Assembly (NCBI RefSeq): GCF_000622385.1
Contig: NZ_JASD01000008.1
Span: forward strand, 682,001-746,000
DNA: 64,000 nucleotides
Direction: 5' to 3'
Source of the DNA: Sulfitobacter noctilucicola
Lineage (GTDB): Bacteria; Pseudomonadota; Alphaproteobacteria; Rhodobacterales; Rhodobacteraceae
This document shows positions 42,509 through 52,311 of the stretch, in pieces. The first letter of the stretch is position 1. Each line of letters opens with the position of its first letter. The notes under the pieces were generated by a model that worked only from the letters and a program-made list of their open reading frames with translations, searched no databases and had not been told where the DNA came from. Both the position numbers and the translations under genes were made by a program.

Positions 42509-43021
42509 ATGAACGACGGACGCATCCCTTCCGCTGTCAGAGGCGACAGCCTGCTGTTTTTGACCGACGAGCAATTGCGTCAGGGCAGCGAGGCGATGTT
42601 TTTTGCGTATCGCGGTTTCACCGCAGATCCGGACCGTATCCTTGCCGACATGGCCTATGGCCGAGCCCATCACCGCGCCATCCACTTTATCGGACGGGCG
42701 CCGGGCACGACGGTAAACAACCTTCTGAACATCCTCGGTGTCACGAAACAATCACTCAACCGTGTGTTGCGCACCCTGATTGCCGATGGTCTGGTCTCAA
42801 GCACACAAGGCAGGGCCGACAAACGCGAACGCCATCTGCACCTGACAGAAGAGGGACGAACATTGGAGCAAACGCTTTCGGATGCACAACGCGCGCGCCT
42901 TCGTGCGGCCTTTCGCGACGCCGGCCCCGAAGCGGTCGCTGGCTTTCGCACGGTGCTTGAGGCAATGATGGATCCAGAGATGCACGCGAGCTACACCCGT
43001 TTGAGAGATACGGGAAGCTAG
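42509..43021 (+). CDS. petP: MarR-family regulator, PetP type
   Basis: A 170-residue MarR-type winged-helix protein. The DNA-binding region spans about residues 55-120 (TVNNLLNILGVTKQSLNRVLRTL, then the wing DGLVSSTQGRADKRERHLHLT). The start at 42509 (MNDGRIPSAV) is chosen within a longer open frame. In Rhodobacter capsulatus petP and petR lie together and PetR is needed for cytochrome bc1. The same pair is here, with petR starting 30 bases downstream, so the assignment rests on both family and context. Confidence 0.85.
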   Translation: MNDGRIPSAVRGDSLLFLTDEQLRQGSEAMFFAYRGFTADPDRILADMAYGRAHHRAIHFIGRAPGTTVNNLLNILGVTKQSLNRVLRTLIADGLVSSTQGRADKRERHLHLTEEGRTLEQTLSDAQRARLRAAFRDAGPEAVAGFRTVLEAMMDPEMHASYTRLRDTGS

Positions 43022-43051
43022 GGGCCAACAACAGGTGAGAGACTCTGACGC

Positions 43052-43753
43052 ATGAATGAAATGGACGCCCACCTGTTAATCGTCGATGACGATGAACGCA
43101 TCCGTACCTTGTTACAGAAATTTCTGGTGCGGCACGGGTTTCTGGTGACGGCAGCACGCGACGCTGCCCATGCCCGCCGCATTCTGGCAGGACTTGATTT
43201 CGATATGATCGTGCTGGACGTAATGATGCCGGGTGAAGATGGTCTGGCCCTGACCGCATCGCTGCGCGAAACCATGCAAACCCCGATCCTGCTGCTGACC
43301 GCCAAAGGTGAGACGGACAACCGTATCGAAGGGCTGGAGGCTGGTGCAGACGACTACCTTGCAAAGCCGTTCGAGCCCAAAGAACTGCTACTGCGTATCA
43401 ACGCTATTCTGCGCCGGATGCCCGACACCAGCGCACAAGACACAGCGCCAAAGGTGCTGTCACTTGGGCCGATCCGCTATGATCTAGAACGAGGTGAGAT
43501 GTGGCAGGGTGACGATTTGGTGCGCCTGACCGCCACCGAGATGCAGCTGATGAAGATTTTCTCGGCCCAGCCCGGTGCCCCGCTCAGTCGTGCCAAACTG
43601 GTGGAGGAACTGGGTCGTGATCGCGGTCAGGCGCAGGAACGCGCCGTCGATGTGCAAATCACCCGTTTGCGGCGCAAGATCGAGGACAACCCGAAACAAC
43701 CGCGTTACCTCCAAACCGTGCGCGGTGCCGGCTACATGCTCGCACCGGATTAA
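43052..43753 (+). CDS. petR: OmpR-family response regulator, PetR type
   Basis: A 233-residue response regulator. The receiver domain has the acidic pocket (VDDDER), the phospho-acceptor Asp56 in VLDVMMPGEDG and the Lys in LAKPFEPKELLLR. The C-terminal winged helix (about residues 135-230) has LTATEMQLMKIFSAQPG and RAVDVQITRLRRKIEDNP. No sensor kinase gene is adjacent. In R. capsulatus PetR is required for bc1 synthesis and also lacks a nearby kinase. Here the petABC operon is about 13 kb away. Confidence 0.88.
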   Translation: MNEMDAHLLIVDDDERIRTLLQKFLVRHGFLVTAARDAAHARRILAGLDFDMIVLDVMMPGEDGLALTASLRETMQTPILLLTAKGETDNRIEGLEAGADDYLAKPFEPKELLLRINAILRRMPDTSAQDTAPKVLSLGPIRYDLERGEMWQGDDLVRLTATEMQLMKIFSAQPGAPLSRAKLVEELGRDRGQAQERAVDVQITRLRRKIEDNPKQPRYLQTVRGAGYMLAPD

Positions 43754-43844
43754 ATTTCCCCCTGCCTATCCCGAAACCGCATCTGGCGAAGCACGGCGTT
43801 CCTGTTTAATACGGGGGATGACCGACAAGTTATGAGGCGATGAT

Positions 43845-44087
43845 ATGTCCGATCTACCCGTTGACGAAATGAGCTTTGAAACCGCGATGGCGGAACTTGA
43901 AAAAGTGCTGGCGCAACTGGAAAGCGGCAATGTCGAACTGGACGCGTCGATCTCGCTTTACGAGCGCGGTGCGGCACTCAAGGCCCGCTGCGAAGCAAAG
44001 CTGAAAGAAGCCGAAGAAAAAGTCGCGGCGATTACGCTTGACGGCGACGGCAACCCAACCGGCCTAAAACCTGTCGAAGGTCTGTAA
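43845..44087 (+). CDS. xseB: Exodeoxyribonuclease VII small subunit
   Basis: An 80-residue, mostly helical protein of the XseB family. The conserved core is SFETAMAELEKVLAQLESGNVELDASISLYERG, which packs on the large subunit XseA in single-strand DNA degradation. Length is normal. The order xseB-ispA-dxs is common in alphaproteobacteria. ispA follows after six bases. Confidence 0.95.
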   Translation: MSDLPVDEMSFETAMAELEKVLAQLESGNVELDASISLYERGAALKARCEAKLKEAEEKVAAITLDGDGNPTGLKPVEGL

Positions 44088-44093
44088 TCCTCT

Positions 44094-44960
44094 ATGCTGC
44101 GCGACCGTATGCATGAGGCGGCCGGATTGATCGGCAGCCACCTTGACCAGGTACTGGGCAACCTCCCGGATGTCCCTGTCGTGCACGCGATGGCCCATGC
44201 AACGCGCGGCGGCAAACGCCTGCGCGGTTTTCTTGTTATCGAAACTGCGCGCCTGCACGGCATCGCGCCCGAAGCTGCTCTGTGGCCAGCAACAGCCATT
44301 GAATGTCTGCATGCATATTCCCTCGTCCATGACGACCTGCCCTGCATGGATGACGACGATCTGCGCCGGGGCGAGCCAACCGTTCATATCAAATGGGATG
44401 ACGCGACTGCGGTCCTCACCGGTGATGCGCTTCAGTCTCTCGCCTTTGAGCTGGTAACAGCAGACTGCGTGGGGCCGGATGACGTTCGCGCCACGCTCGC
44501 CCGTACGCTCGCCATTGCCTCCGGTGCACAAGGCATGGTGTTGGGACAGGCCCTTGATATTGCGGCGGAAACAGCGACCACGCCCCTGACGCTTGAACAG
44601 ATCACCAAACTACAACAAGGCAAAACCGGTGCGCTGATCGCTTGGTCCGCAATGGCAGGTCCGCGCATGGCCGGTGCAGATACCGCACCACTTGCTGCTT
44701 ATGCTACCGCTCTGGGTCTCGCCTTTCAAATCGCCGATGATATCCTTGATATTGAAGGGGACGCCGCAACTGTCGGCAAGGCGACCGGTAAAGACACCGA
44801 TGCGGGCAAAGCCACTTTTGTGTCATTGCTCGGCCTTGATGGGGCCAAACGCCGCGCCGATGAACTGGTGCAAACCGCCTGCGATGCACTAAGTATATAT
44901 GGCAGCGACGCTGATACCTTGCGCGACACCGCGAAATTTGTTGTCGCACGCAAAAGCTAA
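44094..44960 (+). CDS. ispA: Polyprenyl (farnesyl) diphosphate synthase
   Basis: A 288-residue prenyltransferase that joins isopentenyl units to make geranyl and farnesyl diphosphate. The first aspartate-rich motif is [15 protein letters not shown] near residue 82 and the second is [12 protein letters not shown] near residue 210, both intact. GGKRLRGFL and [10 protein letters not shown] are also in place. It lies between xseB and dxs and supplies precursors for quinones and carotenoids. Confidence 0.95.
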   Translation: MLRDRMHEAAGLIGSHLDQVLGNLPDVPVVHAMAHATRGGKRLRGFLVIETARLHGIAPEAALWPATAIECLHAYSLVHDDLPCMDDDDLRRGEPTVHIKWDDATAVLTGDALQSLAFELVTADCVGPDDVRATLARTLAIASGAQGMVLGQALDIAAETATTPLTLEQITKLQQGKTGALIAWSAMAGPRMAGADTAPLAAYATALGLAFQIADDILDIEGDAATVGKATGKDTDAGKATFVSLLGLDGAKRRADELVQTACDALSIYGSDADTLRDTAKFVVARKS

Positions 44961-44968
44961 GGGACACC

Positions 44969-46897
44969 ATGACTGATCGACCCACAACGCCTTTGCTGGA
45001 CCGCGTGCAGCGCCCTGCCGATCTCAAGCAGTTCTCTGACGCCGAACTCACGCGCCTTGCGCAGGAATTGCGTACTGAAACCATCTCGGCGGTCTCGGTT
45101 ACGGGCGGACATCTGGGTGCCGGTCTGGGCGTGGTTGAGTTGACGGTCGCACTGCATGCCGTTTTCGACACACCACGTGACAAGTTGATCTGGGATGTCG
45201 GCCACCAGTGCTATCCACACAAGATCCTGACCGAACGCCGCGATCGCATCCGCACCTTGCGGCAAAAGGACGGGCTGTCCGGTTTCACCAAACGCTCAGA
45301 ATCTCCCTACGATCCATTTGGTGCTGCGCATTCTTCTACTTCGATTTCTGCCGCTCTGGGCTTTGCAGTCGCCCGCGATCTGGGCGGGAACATTCCCGAG
45401 GGCCTCGGCGATGCGATTGCCGTGATCGGTGACGGTTCCATGTCCGCCGGCATGGCTTATGAGGCGATGAACAACGCGGGCCATCTGGGCAAGCGCATGA
45501 TCGTGATCCTGAACGACAACGAAATGTCGATCGCGCCGCCCGTGGGCGCCATGTCATCCTACCTCAGCCGTCTTTATGCAGAAGAGCCTTTTCAGGAGCT
45601 CAAAGCCGCTGCCAAAGGTGCGGTTAGCCTGCTGCCCGGTCCATTCCGCGAGGGGGCAAAGCGCGCCAAGGATATGCTTAAAGGCATGGCTGTAGGTGGA
45701 ACATTGTTCGAGCAACTTGGCTTTTCCTACCTTGGTCCGATTGACGGCCATGATATGGATCAACTACTGCCTGTGCTGCGCACCGTCAAACACCGCGCCA
45801 CAGGTCCGATCCTGATCCATGTGCTGACCAAAAAGGGCAAAGGCTACGGCCCCGCCGAAAAAGCACGCGACAAGGGGCATGGCGTTTCCAAATTCAACGT
45901 CGTGACCGGTGAGCAGAAGAAAGCGCCCTCTAACGCGCCCAGCTACACCTCCGTTTTCGCAAATGCCCTGCTTGAGGAAGCAGCCGAAGACAATAAGGTA
46001 TGCGCCGTAACCGCCGCAATGCCGGACGGCACAGGCCTCAACCTTTTCGCCGAGCGCTATCCTTCCCGCTGCTTTGACGTAGGCATTGCCGAACAGCACG
46101 GCGTGACATTTTGTGCGGCGCTAGCCGCAGGTGGCATGAAACCCTTTTGCACGATGTATTCTACGTTCCTGCAACGCGGATACGATCAGGTCGTGCATGA
46201 CGTAGCGATCCAGCGTTTGCCTGTGCGTTTCGCCATCGACCGCGCCGGCCTGGTCGGCGCTGACGGTGCGACACATGCTGGTGCCTTCGATATCGCTTAC
46301 CTCGCCAACTTGCCGGACTTTGTCGTCATGGCCGCCGCTGATGAGGCGGAGCTAAAGCACATGGTTGCCACCGCGACCGCCTATAATGACGGCCCCATCG
46401 CCTTCCGCTTTCCGCGCGGCGAAGGAAACGGTGTGGACCTGCCGGAACGTGGTCAGCCCTTGGAAATCGGCAAGGGTCGGATCATCCACAAGGGCAATCG
46501 CGTTGCGATCCTTTCCTTCGGCACGCGGCTTGCAGAAGTTGAAAAAGCAGCTGAAAGCCTGCGGTCCAAAGGCATAGCCCCTACCGTTGCTGACGCACGT
46601 TTTGCCAAACCGCTGGACCGCGATTTGATCCTGTCTTTGGCGGCAGATCACGATGCACTTATCACCGTAGAAGAAGGTGCGGTGGGTGGATTTGGCTCCC
46701 ACGTTGCGCAGCTATTGGCGAATGAGGGTGTGTTCGACGAGGGGCTTAAATACCGCTCCATGGTCTTTCCTGACACATTCATCGACCATGCTTCCCCCGC
46801 CGACATGTACGCGGTGGCCGGTATGAACGCTGAACAGATAGAGGCCAAAGTACTCGACACGCTCGGCATCGCACAGATCGGCGTCCAGCGGGCCTAG
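44969..46897 (+). CDS. dxs: 1-deoxy-D-xylulose-5-phosphate synthase
   Basis: A 642-residue thiamine-diphosphate enzyme, first step of the MEP isoprenoid pathway. The N-terminal part has [19 protein letters not shown] and [12 protein letters not shown]. The TPP motif is [18 protein letters not shown] near residue 152. The transketolase-like part has [27 protein letters not shown] and [20 protein letters not shown]. It sits eight bases after ispA. It uses TPP, and the thiamine importer controlled by a TPP riboswitch is 10 kb away. Confidence 0.97.
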   Translation: MTDRPTTPLLDRVQRPADLKQFSDAELTRLAQELRTETISAVSVTGGHLGAGLGVVELTVALHAVFDTPRDKLIWDVGHQCYPHKILTERRDRIRTLRQKDGLSGFTKRSESPYDPFGAAHSSTSISAALGFAVARDLGGNIPEGLGDAIAVIGDGSMSAGMAYEAMNNAGHLGKRMIVILNDNEMSIAPPVGAMSSYLSRLYAEEPFQELKAAAKGAVSLLPGPFREGAKRAKDMLKGMAVGGTLFEQLGFSYLGPIDGHDMDQLLPVLRTVKHRATGPILIHVLTKKGKGYGPAEKARDKGHGVSKFNVVTGEQKKAPSNAPSYTSVFANALLEEAAEDNKVCAVTAAMPDGTGLNLFAERYPSRCFDVGIAEQHGVTFCAALAAGGMKPFCTMYSTFLQRGYDQVVHDVAIQRLPVRFAIDRAGLVGADGATHAGAFDIAYLANLPDFVVMAAADEAELKHMVATATAYNDGPIAFRFPRGEGNGVDLPERGQPLEIGKGRIIHKGNRVAILSFGTRLAEVEKAAESLRSKGIAPTVADARFAKPLDRDLILSLAADHDALITVEEGAVGGFGSHVAQLLANEGVFDEGLKYRSMVFPDTFIDHASPADMYAVAGMNAEQIEAKVLDTLGIAQIGVQRA

Positions 46898-46898
46898 C

Positions 46899-47684
46899 CT
46901 ACTGTCGCCCCTGCCGCTCGATCAACGCATCAAGCCGTTCTTCTATCGCCTTCAAGCGTGCTGACATGTCGTCGCGATATGCATCGGTCTCTGCGTTGCT
47001 TTCTTCCGAGTGCGCATCCTGCATCGAGTTGACGATCAGACCAACCAGAAGGTTCACCACCGCAAATGTCGTCACCATGATGAACGGGATAAAGAACGAC
47101 CACGCGTAAGGGTATGCCTTCATCACAGGTCGCACGATCCCCATGGACCAGCTTTCCAGCGTCATGATCTGGAACAGTGAATACCCCGACCTGCCCAGCG
47201 TGCCGAACCATTCCGGAAAAGCCGCACCAAAAAGCTTGGTCGCGATCACCGCGCCAATGTAAAAAATCAGCGCCATCAACGTGAAGACAGAGGCCATGCC
47301 GGGCAAGGCAGTAATAAACCCCTCGACCACGCGGCGCAGACGCGGCGCGGTCGACACCAGTCGCAGTACTCGTAAAATCCGCAACGCCCGCAGGGCGGAC
47401 AGCCCTTGCGTTGCAGGAACCAGTGATATCGCGACGATCACGAAGTCAAAAACATTCCACCCATCCGAGAAGAACCGGAACCGGTACGCGAAGAGCTTTA
47501 GCAACAATTCGATGACAAAGATGGCCAGACACAATTCGTCCAGCATGCCAATCACAGGCCCGGTAAACGCAACCACTTGCTCCGATGTCTCGAGACCCAG
47601 CAAAGCCGCGTTGAATATGATGATCCCTAAGATGAAATTGCCGAAAGCAGGGCTTTCCAGAAAGGTCTGCAAGGTCTTACGCAC
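46899..47684 (-). CDS. Bacterial voltage-gated sodium channel (NaChBac/BacNav family)
   Basis: A 261-residue single-domain channel with six membrane segments that works as a tetramer. The selectivity filter is TLESWSMG, the exact motif of the sodium-selective BacNav channels such as NavAb. The S4 voltage sensor (about residues 95-118) has arginines every third position (LRALRILRVLRLV). S6 is IMVTTFAVVNLLVGLIVNSM, and the C-terminal tail is a charged helix suited to a coiled coil (LKAIEERLDALIERQG). It may serve sodium-linked motility or pH response in seawater, which is inference. The gene is convergent with dxs and one base from it. Confidence 0.93.
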   Translation of the reverse strand: MRKTLQTFLESPAFGNFILGIIIFNAALLGLETSEQVVAFTGPVIGMLDELCLAIFVIELLLKLFAYRFRFFSDGWNVFDFVIVAISLVPATQGLSALRALRILRVLRLVSTAPRLRRVVEGFITALPGMASVFTLMALIFYIGAVIATKLFGAAFPEWFGTLGRSGYSLFQIMTLESWSMGIVRPVMKAYPYAWSFFIPFIMVTTFAVVNLLVGLIVNSMQDAHSEESNAETDAYRDDMSARLKAIEERLDALIERQGRQ

Positions 47685-47753
47685 AAGGATTGTTCCGACT
47701 AATGGCTTTGAACCTCTTTATGCGGTGACTACCCGCGCAGAACAAGCGCCCGC

Positions 47754-48341
47754 TTAGGTAAGGACCAGAACTGTGGTAACAACCGTGATGCAAACGACCA
47801 CATACCCCCCAAGGACATAGATGCCATCACGGGTGAAAAGGCCAAAAGCAAATAGTGATACAGTGCCCGCACCAAGCGATGAGACAAACGGCAGAACCTC
47901 AAGAAACGGCCAGCCGAGCGGGATGATTACGCAAGTGAGCAGCGTCACCCAACGCATAGGGCCGACTGTCAGAAAAGTAAGCCTTTCGCGGTGGTGACGG
48001 TCCAGAAAATCGCAGGGCCTGCGCATCCAGCTTGTCGCCTTCCGCACACGGTCACTGTCTATTTCCAATCGCATCAACCATGCGGGGAGCCAAGGCTTGT
48101 CCTGACCGAACAACGCCTGTGCCGACAGCAGAACAATAATAATGGCCGCCACCGTAGGCGTGCCCGGAATGCCAGAGATCGGCGACACCAATAGCAGTGC
48201 AACCAACAGAATGAAGGGCGTGATGGCGCGATTGCCGAATTCGCTCAGAATATCGGAAATCTTGACGCGATCTTTTTGTGCGGCGTGATCAACGCCGTCC
48301 AATAGATAGTTCAACGTCTGATCCGTCGAAGTACTTTGCAT
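47754..48341 (-). CDS. ExoD-family exopolysaccharide synthesis protein
   Basis: A 195-residue membrane protein of the ExoD family. An N-terminal cytoplasmic helix region (KISDILSEFGNRAI) is followed by two pairs of hydrophobic helices, the first around LLVALLLVSPISGIPGTPTV and the second from residue 130 to the end. In Sinorhizobium exoD mutants have altered exopolysaccharide and are alkali sensitive. The biochemical role is unknown. It lies in a minus-strand run after an SDR-like gene. Confidence 0.88.
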   Translation of the reverse strand: MQSTSTDQTLNYLLDGVDHAAQKDRVKISDILSEFGNRAITPFILLVALLLVSPISGIPGTPTVAAIIIVLLSAQALFGQDKPWLPAWLMRLEIDSDRVRKATSWMRRPCDFLDRHHRERLTFLTVGPMRWVTLLTCVIIPLGWPFLEVLPFVSSLGAGTVSLFAFGLFTRDGIYVLGGYVVVCITVVTTVLVLT

Positions 48342-48351
48342 TTTAGTCGCC

Positions 48352-49209
48352 TCAGTCAGCAGAATCCGCCAACATCGCTGCCAATCCGCTGCGATAATCC
48401 GGATACTTTGGTTGCCACCCCAACGCGTCCTTAATCCGATCGTTCCGTACCTTCTTGCTTTCGGCGTAAAAGCTACGTGCCATTGGCGTCATTTCCGCCG
48501 TCTCGAAATCAATTGCCTCGGGCATGGGAAGGCCCAGCAGGTCTGCTGCGTGACCAATCACATCCTGCGGCGGAGCGGGGTCATCATCACACAGGTTATA
48601 GATCGCACCCGGATCAGGCCGTGCCAGTGACAGCTCAAGCGCTTGGGCGATGTCCTCGACGTGAATACGGCTGAACACCTGCCCTTTCTTGATGATCCTT
48701 CGCGCTGTGCCTTTGCGTACTTTCGCAAACGGGCCGCGCCCCGGTCCGTAAATCCCCGCGAGCCGGAAGATATGCAAAGGCAGATCGGGGATCGCACGCC
48801 ATGCCGCTTCGGCCTCAACCCGCGCCTGCCCGCGCTTGGTGGCAGGGGTAAGGGCTGTGTCTTCGTCTACCCAATCGCCGCCATGATCGCCGTAAACACC
48901 CGTCGTCGAAAGATAGCCCGCCCAGCGCAGTTTTGGGGCGATCTTCGCAATTTCATCATGCATGGCGTTGAGAACGGGATCTCCGTCCGCCCCGGGACCA
49001 GCCGAGATCAAAAGGTAAGGTGCCTCGCGGAGAAGCGGCGACACATCGGTCCCGGGCCACTGCACGGGTTCAACACCTGTCGCTGCTATTTCGTCAAGCT
49101 TGTCTGCACTGCGGGTCGTGCCAATGATGCGCCATCCCTGCGGGACAAGCCGTTCTGCCAGCGCCCGCGCACTGAACCCATGTCCGAACGAAAAGAAAGT
49201 TTTATCCAT
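48352..49209 (-). CDS. NAD(P)-dependent epimerase/SDR-like protein
   Basis: A 285-residue atypical short-chain dehydrogenase similar to the YeeZ group. The start at 49209 (MDKTFFSFGHGFSARAL) gives the nucleotide-binding FGHGFSARALAE right at the N-terminus; the longer frame adds a non-conserved stretch. YLSTTGVYGDHGGDWVDE, FRLAGIYGPGRGPFAKVRKG and IHVEDIAQALELSL are typical. The catalytic YxxxK of classical SDRs is not clear. It follows the glycosyltransferase gene by 42 bases. Confidence 0.83.
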   Translation of the reverse strand: MDKTFFSFGHGFSARALAERLVPQGWRIIGTTRSADKLDEIAATGVEPVQWPGTDVSPLLREAPYLLISAGPGADGDPVLNAMHDEIAKIAPKLRWAGYLSTTGVYGDHGGDWVDEDTALTPATKRGQARVEAEAAWRAIPDLPLHIFRLAGIYGPGRGPFAKVRKGTARRIIKKGQVFSRIHVEDIAQALELSLARPDPGAIYNLCDDDPAPPQDVIGHAADLLGLPMPEAIDFETAEMTPMARSFYAESKKVRNDRIKDALGWQPKYPDYRSGLAAMLADSAD

Positions 49210-49251
49210 CCACCAAAAATGCGCCACAGAGCGGTGCACCACAAGGGCCAA

Positions 49252-50502
49252 TCACCCCATGGTGATACGCTTTTCGGCAGGCACCAATGCGTTGATCTGC
49301 GCAATATGCTCGGGCAGGCATTTGGTCAGAAAATCATATTCACGCACCACATGGTCGCGGGCTGCCGGGCCTAAATGCGCATGCTTTTCAGGATTGCCGA
49401 GAACGTCGATAACCTGTTTCGCGATGGCATCTGTATCAAAGAAATCGACCAGCAGACCGGTCTCTCCGTGTGTGATCGCCTCTCGCACAGGGGCCACATC
49501 GGATGCGACGACGGTGGCACCCATTGCCATCGATTCAAGCAAGGACCACGACAGAACAAATGGCATTGTCAGGTAAAGGTGGCAGCGGCTGATCTGGATC
49601 AGCCTTTGATAATCCGCGTATGGAACGCGCCCCAGGAAATGCAGCCTGTCCCAATCCAGCTGATCGCCGACTTCTGCCTCCATCTCGCCGCGTAACCCTT
49701 TGGGGTTTTCGCTTTTCCCGCCATAGGACACTTCGTTTCCGCCGACGATCAGTACCCTGACATTCGGGCGCTCTTTCATGATCTGCGGCAAGGCCCGCAT
49801 GAAGGTATGAAACCCCCGCGCACGTTCAAGATTTCGCGCGACGTAGGTCAGCACCTCATCCCCCGCCTTGACCGGATGATCCAGACGGCCCAGTTGCACC
49901 TCCGCTGTCGGATCCGGCCTGAGCTTGTCAGTACGGATGCCGTCATGACAGACATACATCCGGTCATGAAAACTTGGTGGAAAACGGTCGCGCTGCCAAT
50001 AGGTCGGGGTGTGGCCTTGATCGACAACTTCGATATTTGCAAGAGGCACGGCATTGCGCGCCGCCATCAGAAAGGGCGCATGCTCCGACACCGGCTCCTC
50101 AGGATCAAAGGAAACCAGCCCGCCTTCCATATTATAGTAATATTCGAAAAAACCGATAATCGGGACGTCCGGCCAGACCTGCTTGAAGAATGTAAGCTCT
50201 CCCCAACCGACGTGCCCGACAACGATGTCAGGGACAAAGCCGTCCTCCGCTTCGATCTGGCGCGCGGCCATAGCAGCCCCAAAACCGGCCCCTGCCGCTT
50301 CCTCCCAGACTTTGGACAGTCCGTATGCGTCCTTGGCCGGTTTCTTGTGGGCCTGGTAGATGCGCGTCTCGACGCCTTTGAGGATTGGCGCGTCCCTTTT
50401 CTGGGTAAGGAAAAAGATGCGGTGCTGTCCCTGTGCGGCCAGCCACTGAACCAACTCACGATACTGACCCGGCATGTTCTGATGTACAAAAAGAATGTTC
50501 AT
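49252..50502 (-). CDS. GT4-type glycosyltransferase
   Basis: A 416-residue glycosyltransferase of GT-B fold. The N-terminus (FVHQNMPGQYRELVQWLAAQ) is typical of a group of capsule or lipid glycosyltransferases. The C-terminal donor site has VLTYVARNLERARGFHTFMRALP, RVLIVGGNEVSYG, HLYLTMPFVLSWSLLESMAMG and GETGLLVDFFDTDAIA. The acceptor is unknown. Its placement near an ExoD protein suggests cell-surface polysaccharide work. Confidence 0.9.
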   Translation of the reverse strand: MNILFVHQNMPGQYRELVQWLAAQGQHRIFFLTQKRDAPILKGVETRIYQAHKKPAKDAYGLSKVWEEAAGAGFGAAMAARQIEAEDGFVPDIVVGHVGWGELTFFKQVWPDVPIIGFFEYYYNMEGGLVSFDPEEPVSEHAPFLMAARNAVPLANIEVVDQGHTPTYWQRDRFPPSFHDRMYVCHDGIRTDKLRPDPTAEVQLGRLDHPVKAGDEVLTYVARNLERARGFHTFMRALPQIMKERPNVRVLIVGGNEVSYGGKSENPKGLRGEMEAEVGDQLDWDRLHFLGRVPYADYQRLIQISRCHLYLTMPFVLSWSLLESMAMGATVVASDVAPVREAITHGETGLLVDFFDTDAIAKQVIDVLGNPEKHAHLGPAARDHVVREYDFLTKCLPEHIAQINALVPAEKRITMG

Positions 50503-50569
50503 GGTGCCCGATCTACTGCATTCCGCCTCAACACCGACTTAACCAAAGCCAAAGCTTCGGCGCAACGCA

Positions 50570-51532
50570 TCACACCCGTTTTCGCGCCGCCAGCCTTTGC
50601 TTCATCCGCGCCTTCCCTTCTGGCGTTCCATCGTGAAATGACCCGAACAGCTTGTCCCACGGTACATCCAGATTGCCGTAGTTAACCTCAAAATAGCGAT
50701 GGTGGATCTGATGATGAAACATGCCGAGATGAACACGCTTGGCATTGCGAAACCACAACCCTTCGAAACCGGTATGCGTCGTAACGGCAAGGACAGCGTA
50801 GAACATCAGATGAAAGATCAGGTGCACCGGATGCGTGGGCAGCACCAAATGAATCACAACGGTGCCGAAGTAGAAAAGATGTTCGACCGGATGCATCGAC
50901 AGACCGGACCAAGGACCGACATCCGTGTTGCGGTGATGCAGCGCGTGAAACCGGTAGAGGGCATTGGTATGCAAAAGCCGGTGTATCCAATAGAAATAAA
51001 AACTTTCCCACACTGGAATGAGAAAGATGAATGCGACGAACCAAACAGGCGTTGCTGAGAAAGTCGTTGAGGGCGCGTATCCATTGGCAAGCATCCACCA
51101 GAACAATGCCTCGAACGCCGACCATATCGTGACGCCACTGGCCAGCGTCCAGAGCATATTGTCGAGAACTTGATGATCGAAGGTGAACATCCGTCCCTTG
51201 CGGGGATAGGGGCGCGGATCGTACTTTTTGTCTGTCCCCTGTACCGCATATTTATGAAACCAAAGGTGCAATCCTCCGGCAATCACAGAGATCAGTATGA
51301 AGTTGCGCACAAAGATGAGTGCGGGCCAGCCAAATGCCCAATTCTGCGCCTGCTCCAGCGTCGGAGAGAACAACAGGTAGCTGATCCAAGCCACCACTAG
51401 TATCGCCATATTGATCGTCAGAAAGAACCAGCCATCAGCATACCACTTTAATGCGGCAAGCGGTTTGGGTGGCCATTGCCAAAGCGGAGAGACTGCAATG
51501 GGAAGCTCCGGCGTGTGGTTCCACTCAGCCAT
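50570..51532 (-). CDS. Sterol desaturase/fatty acid hydroxylase-family membrane enzyme
   Basis: A 320-residue di-iron membrane oxygenase. The histidine clusters of the family are complete: HLWFHKY, FYWIHRLLHT, FHALHHRNTD, HPVEH and HHQIHHRYF. Four or so hydrophobic segments surround them. Members add or remove hydrogens or hydroxylate sterols, lipids or carotenoids; a hydroxylated lipid is a fair guess here. It lies 11 bases after the class II aldolase gene on the same strand. Confidence 0.87.
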   Translation of the reverse strand: MAEWNHTPELPIAVSPLWQWPPKPLAALKWYADGWFFLTINMAILVVAWISYLLFSPTLEQAQNWAFGWPALIFVRNFILISVIAGGLHLWFHKYAVQGTDKKYDPRPYPRKGRMFTFDHQVLDNMLWTLASGVTIWSAFEALFWWMLANGYAPSTTFSATPVWFVAFIFLIPVWESFYFYWIHRLLHTNALYRFHALHHRNTDVGPWSGLSMHPVEHLFYFGTVVIHLVLPTHPVHLIFHLMFYAVLAVTTHTGFEGLWFRNAKRVHLGMFHHQIHHRYFEVNYGNLDVPWDKLFGSFHDGTPEGKARMKQRLAARKRV

Positions 51533-51543
51533 GGCTTTTCTCT

Positions 51544-52299
51544 CTACTGCGCATAATCCGACCCCTCCTCATTAAGGATCGCTTTCAGCTCTGCCAGATG
51601 CCGCGCATCCTGCTCGGGATATTCCTCCAGCTCACGCGCCGTCTTTTCTGCGATATCGTCGGGGATACGCCGCAGTGGCAAACCGGTTTGCAGCGCTTTG
51701 ATGTACGTCTCTGCCGCGCGTTCGAAATAATAGAGCCGGTTGAATGTATCTGCGACAGTGTCGCCAATCACCATGACCCCGTGCGACCCCATAACCATTA
51801 CTTTCTGCTTTGGATCGGTCAGCAGCGCCGCACACCGCGCACCTTCATCCTCAAAAGCCAGCCCGCCGTAGTCTTCGTCAATCACGATACGATTGAAGAA
51901 CGTACAGGCATTTTGATCAATCGGAGGCAGCCGGCTGTCCTGCAAACAAGCCAGTACAGTCGCGTAGATCGAGTGCACATGCATAACGCAGCGCGCATGA
52001 GGGCAAGCCTTGTGCACACCGCCGTGCAGGCCCCATGCCGTTGGATCGGGCGCATTCGGCCCTTCGTAAGTTTCAGAATCGTCCGCATCAATCAGTAGCA
52101 TGTCGGATGCTTTGATGCGCGAAAAATGCATCTGGTTCGGGTTCATAAGGAACTGTGTCCCGCCCTCGTTCACTGCCAGAGAAAAATGATTGGCCACACT
52201 TTCGTGCATGTCCAACCGCGCGGTCCATCGAAAGGCTGCCGCGAGATCGACCCGTTCCTGCCAATGCTCCATATTTGGTTTCATCTGCGTGACACTCAT
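51544..52299 (-). CDS. Class II aldolase/adducin-family protein
   Basis: A 251-residue protein of the AraD/FucA family. Zinc-ligand histidines are visible in CVMHVHSIYAT and VMGSHGVMVIG, and the acidic residue in FFNRIVIDEDYGG is a possible catalytic group. It may be a sugar-phosphate aldolase or one of the non-aldolase members. Neighbours (VOC protein, desaturase) do not point to a sugar pathway. Confidence 0.88.
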   Translation of the reverse strand: MSVTQMKPNMEHWQERVDLAAAFRWTARLDMHESVANHFSLAVNEGGTQFLMNPNQMHFSRIKASDMLLIDADDSETYEGPNAPDPTAWGLHGGVHKACPHARCVMHVHSIYATVLACLQDSRLPPIDQNACTFFNRIVIDEDYGGLAFEDEGARCAALLTDPKQKVMVMGSHGVMVIGDTVADTFNRLYYFERAAETYIKALQTGLPLRRIPDDIAEKTARELEEYPEQDARHLAELKAILNEEGSDYAQ

Positions 52300-52311
52300 C
52301 TGGAATTTCCT

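Noticed and set aside
49807..50685. Plus-strand frame of 292 codons over the glycosyltransferase
   Set aside because: No conserved pattern; the minus strand has the GT4 fold blocks.
51451..52098. Plus-strand frame of 215 codons over the class II aldolase
   Set aside because: Shadow of the minus-strand gene; no recognisable domain.
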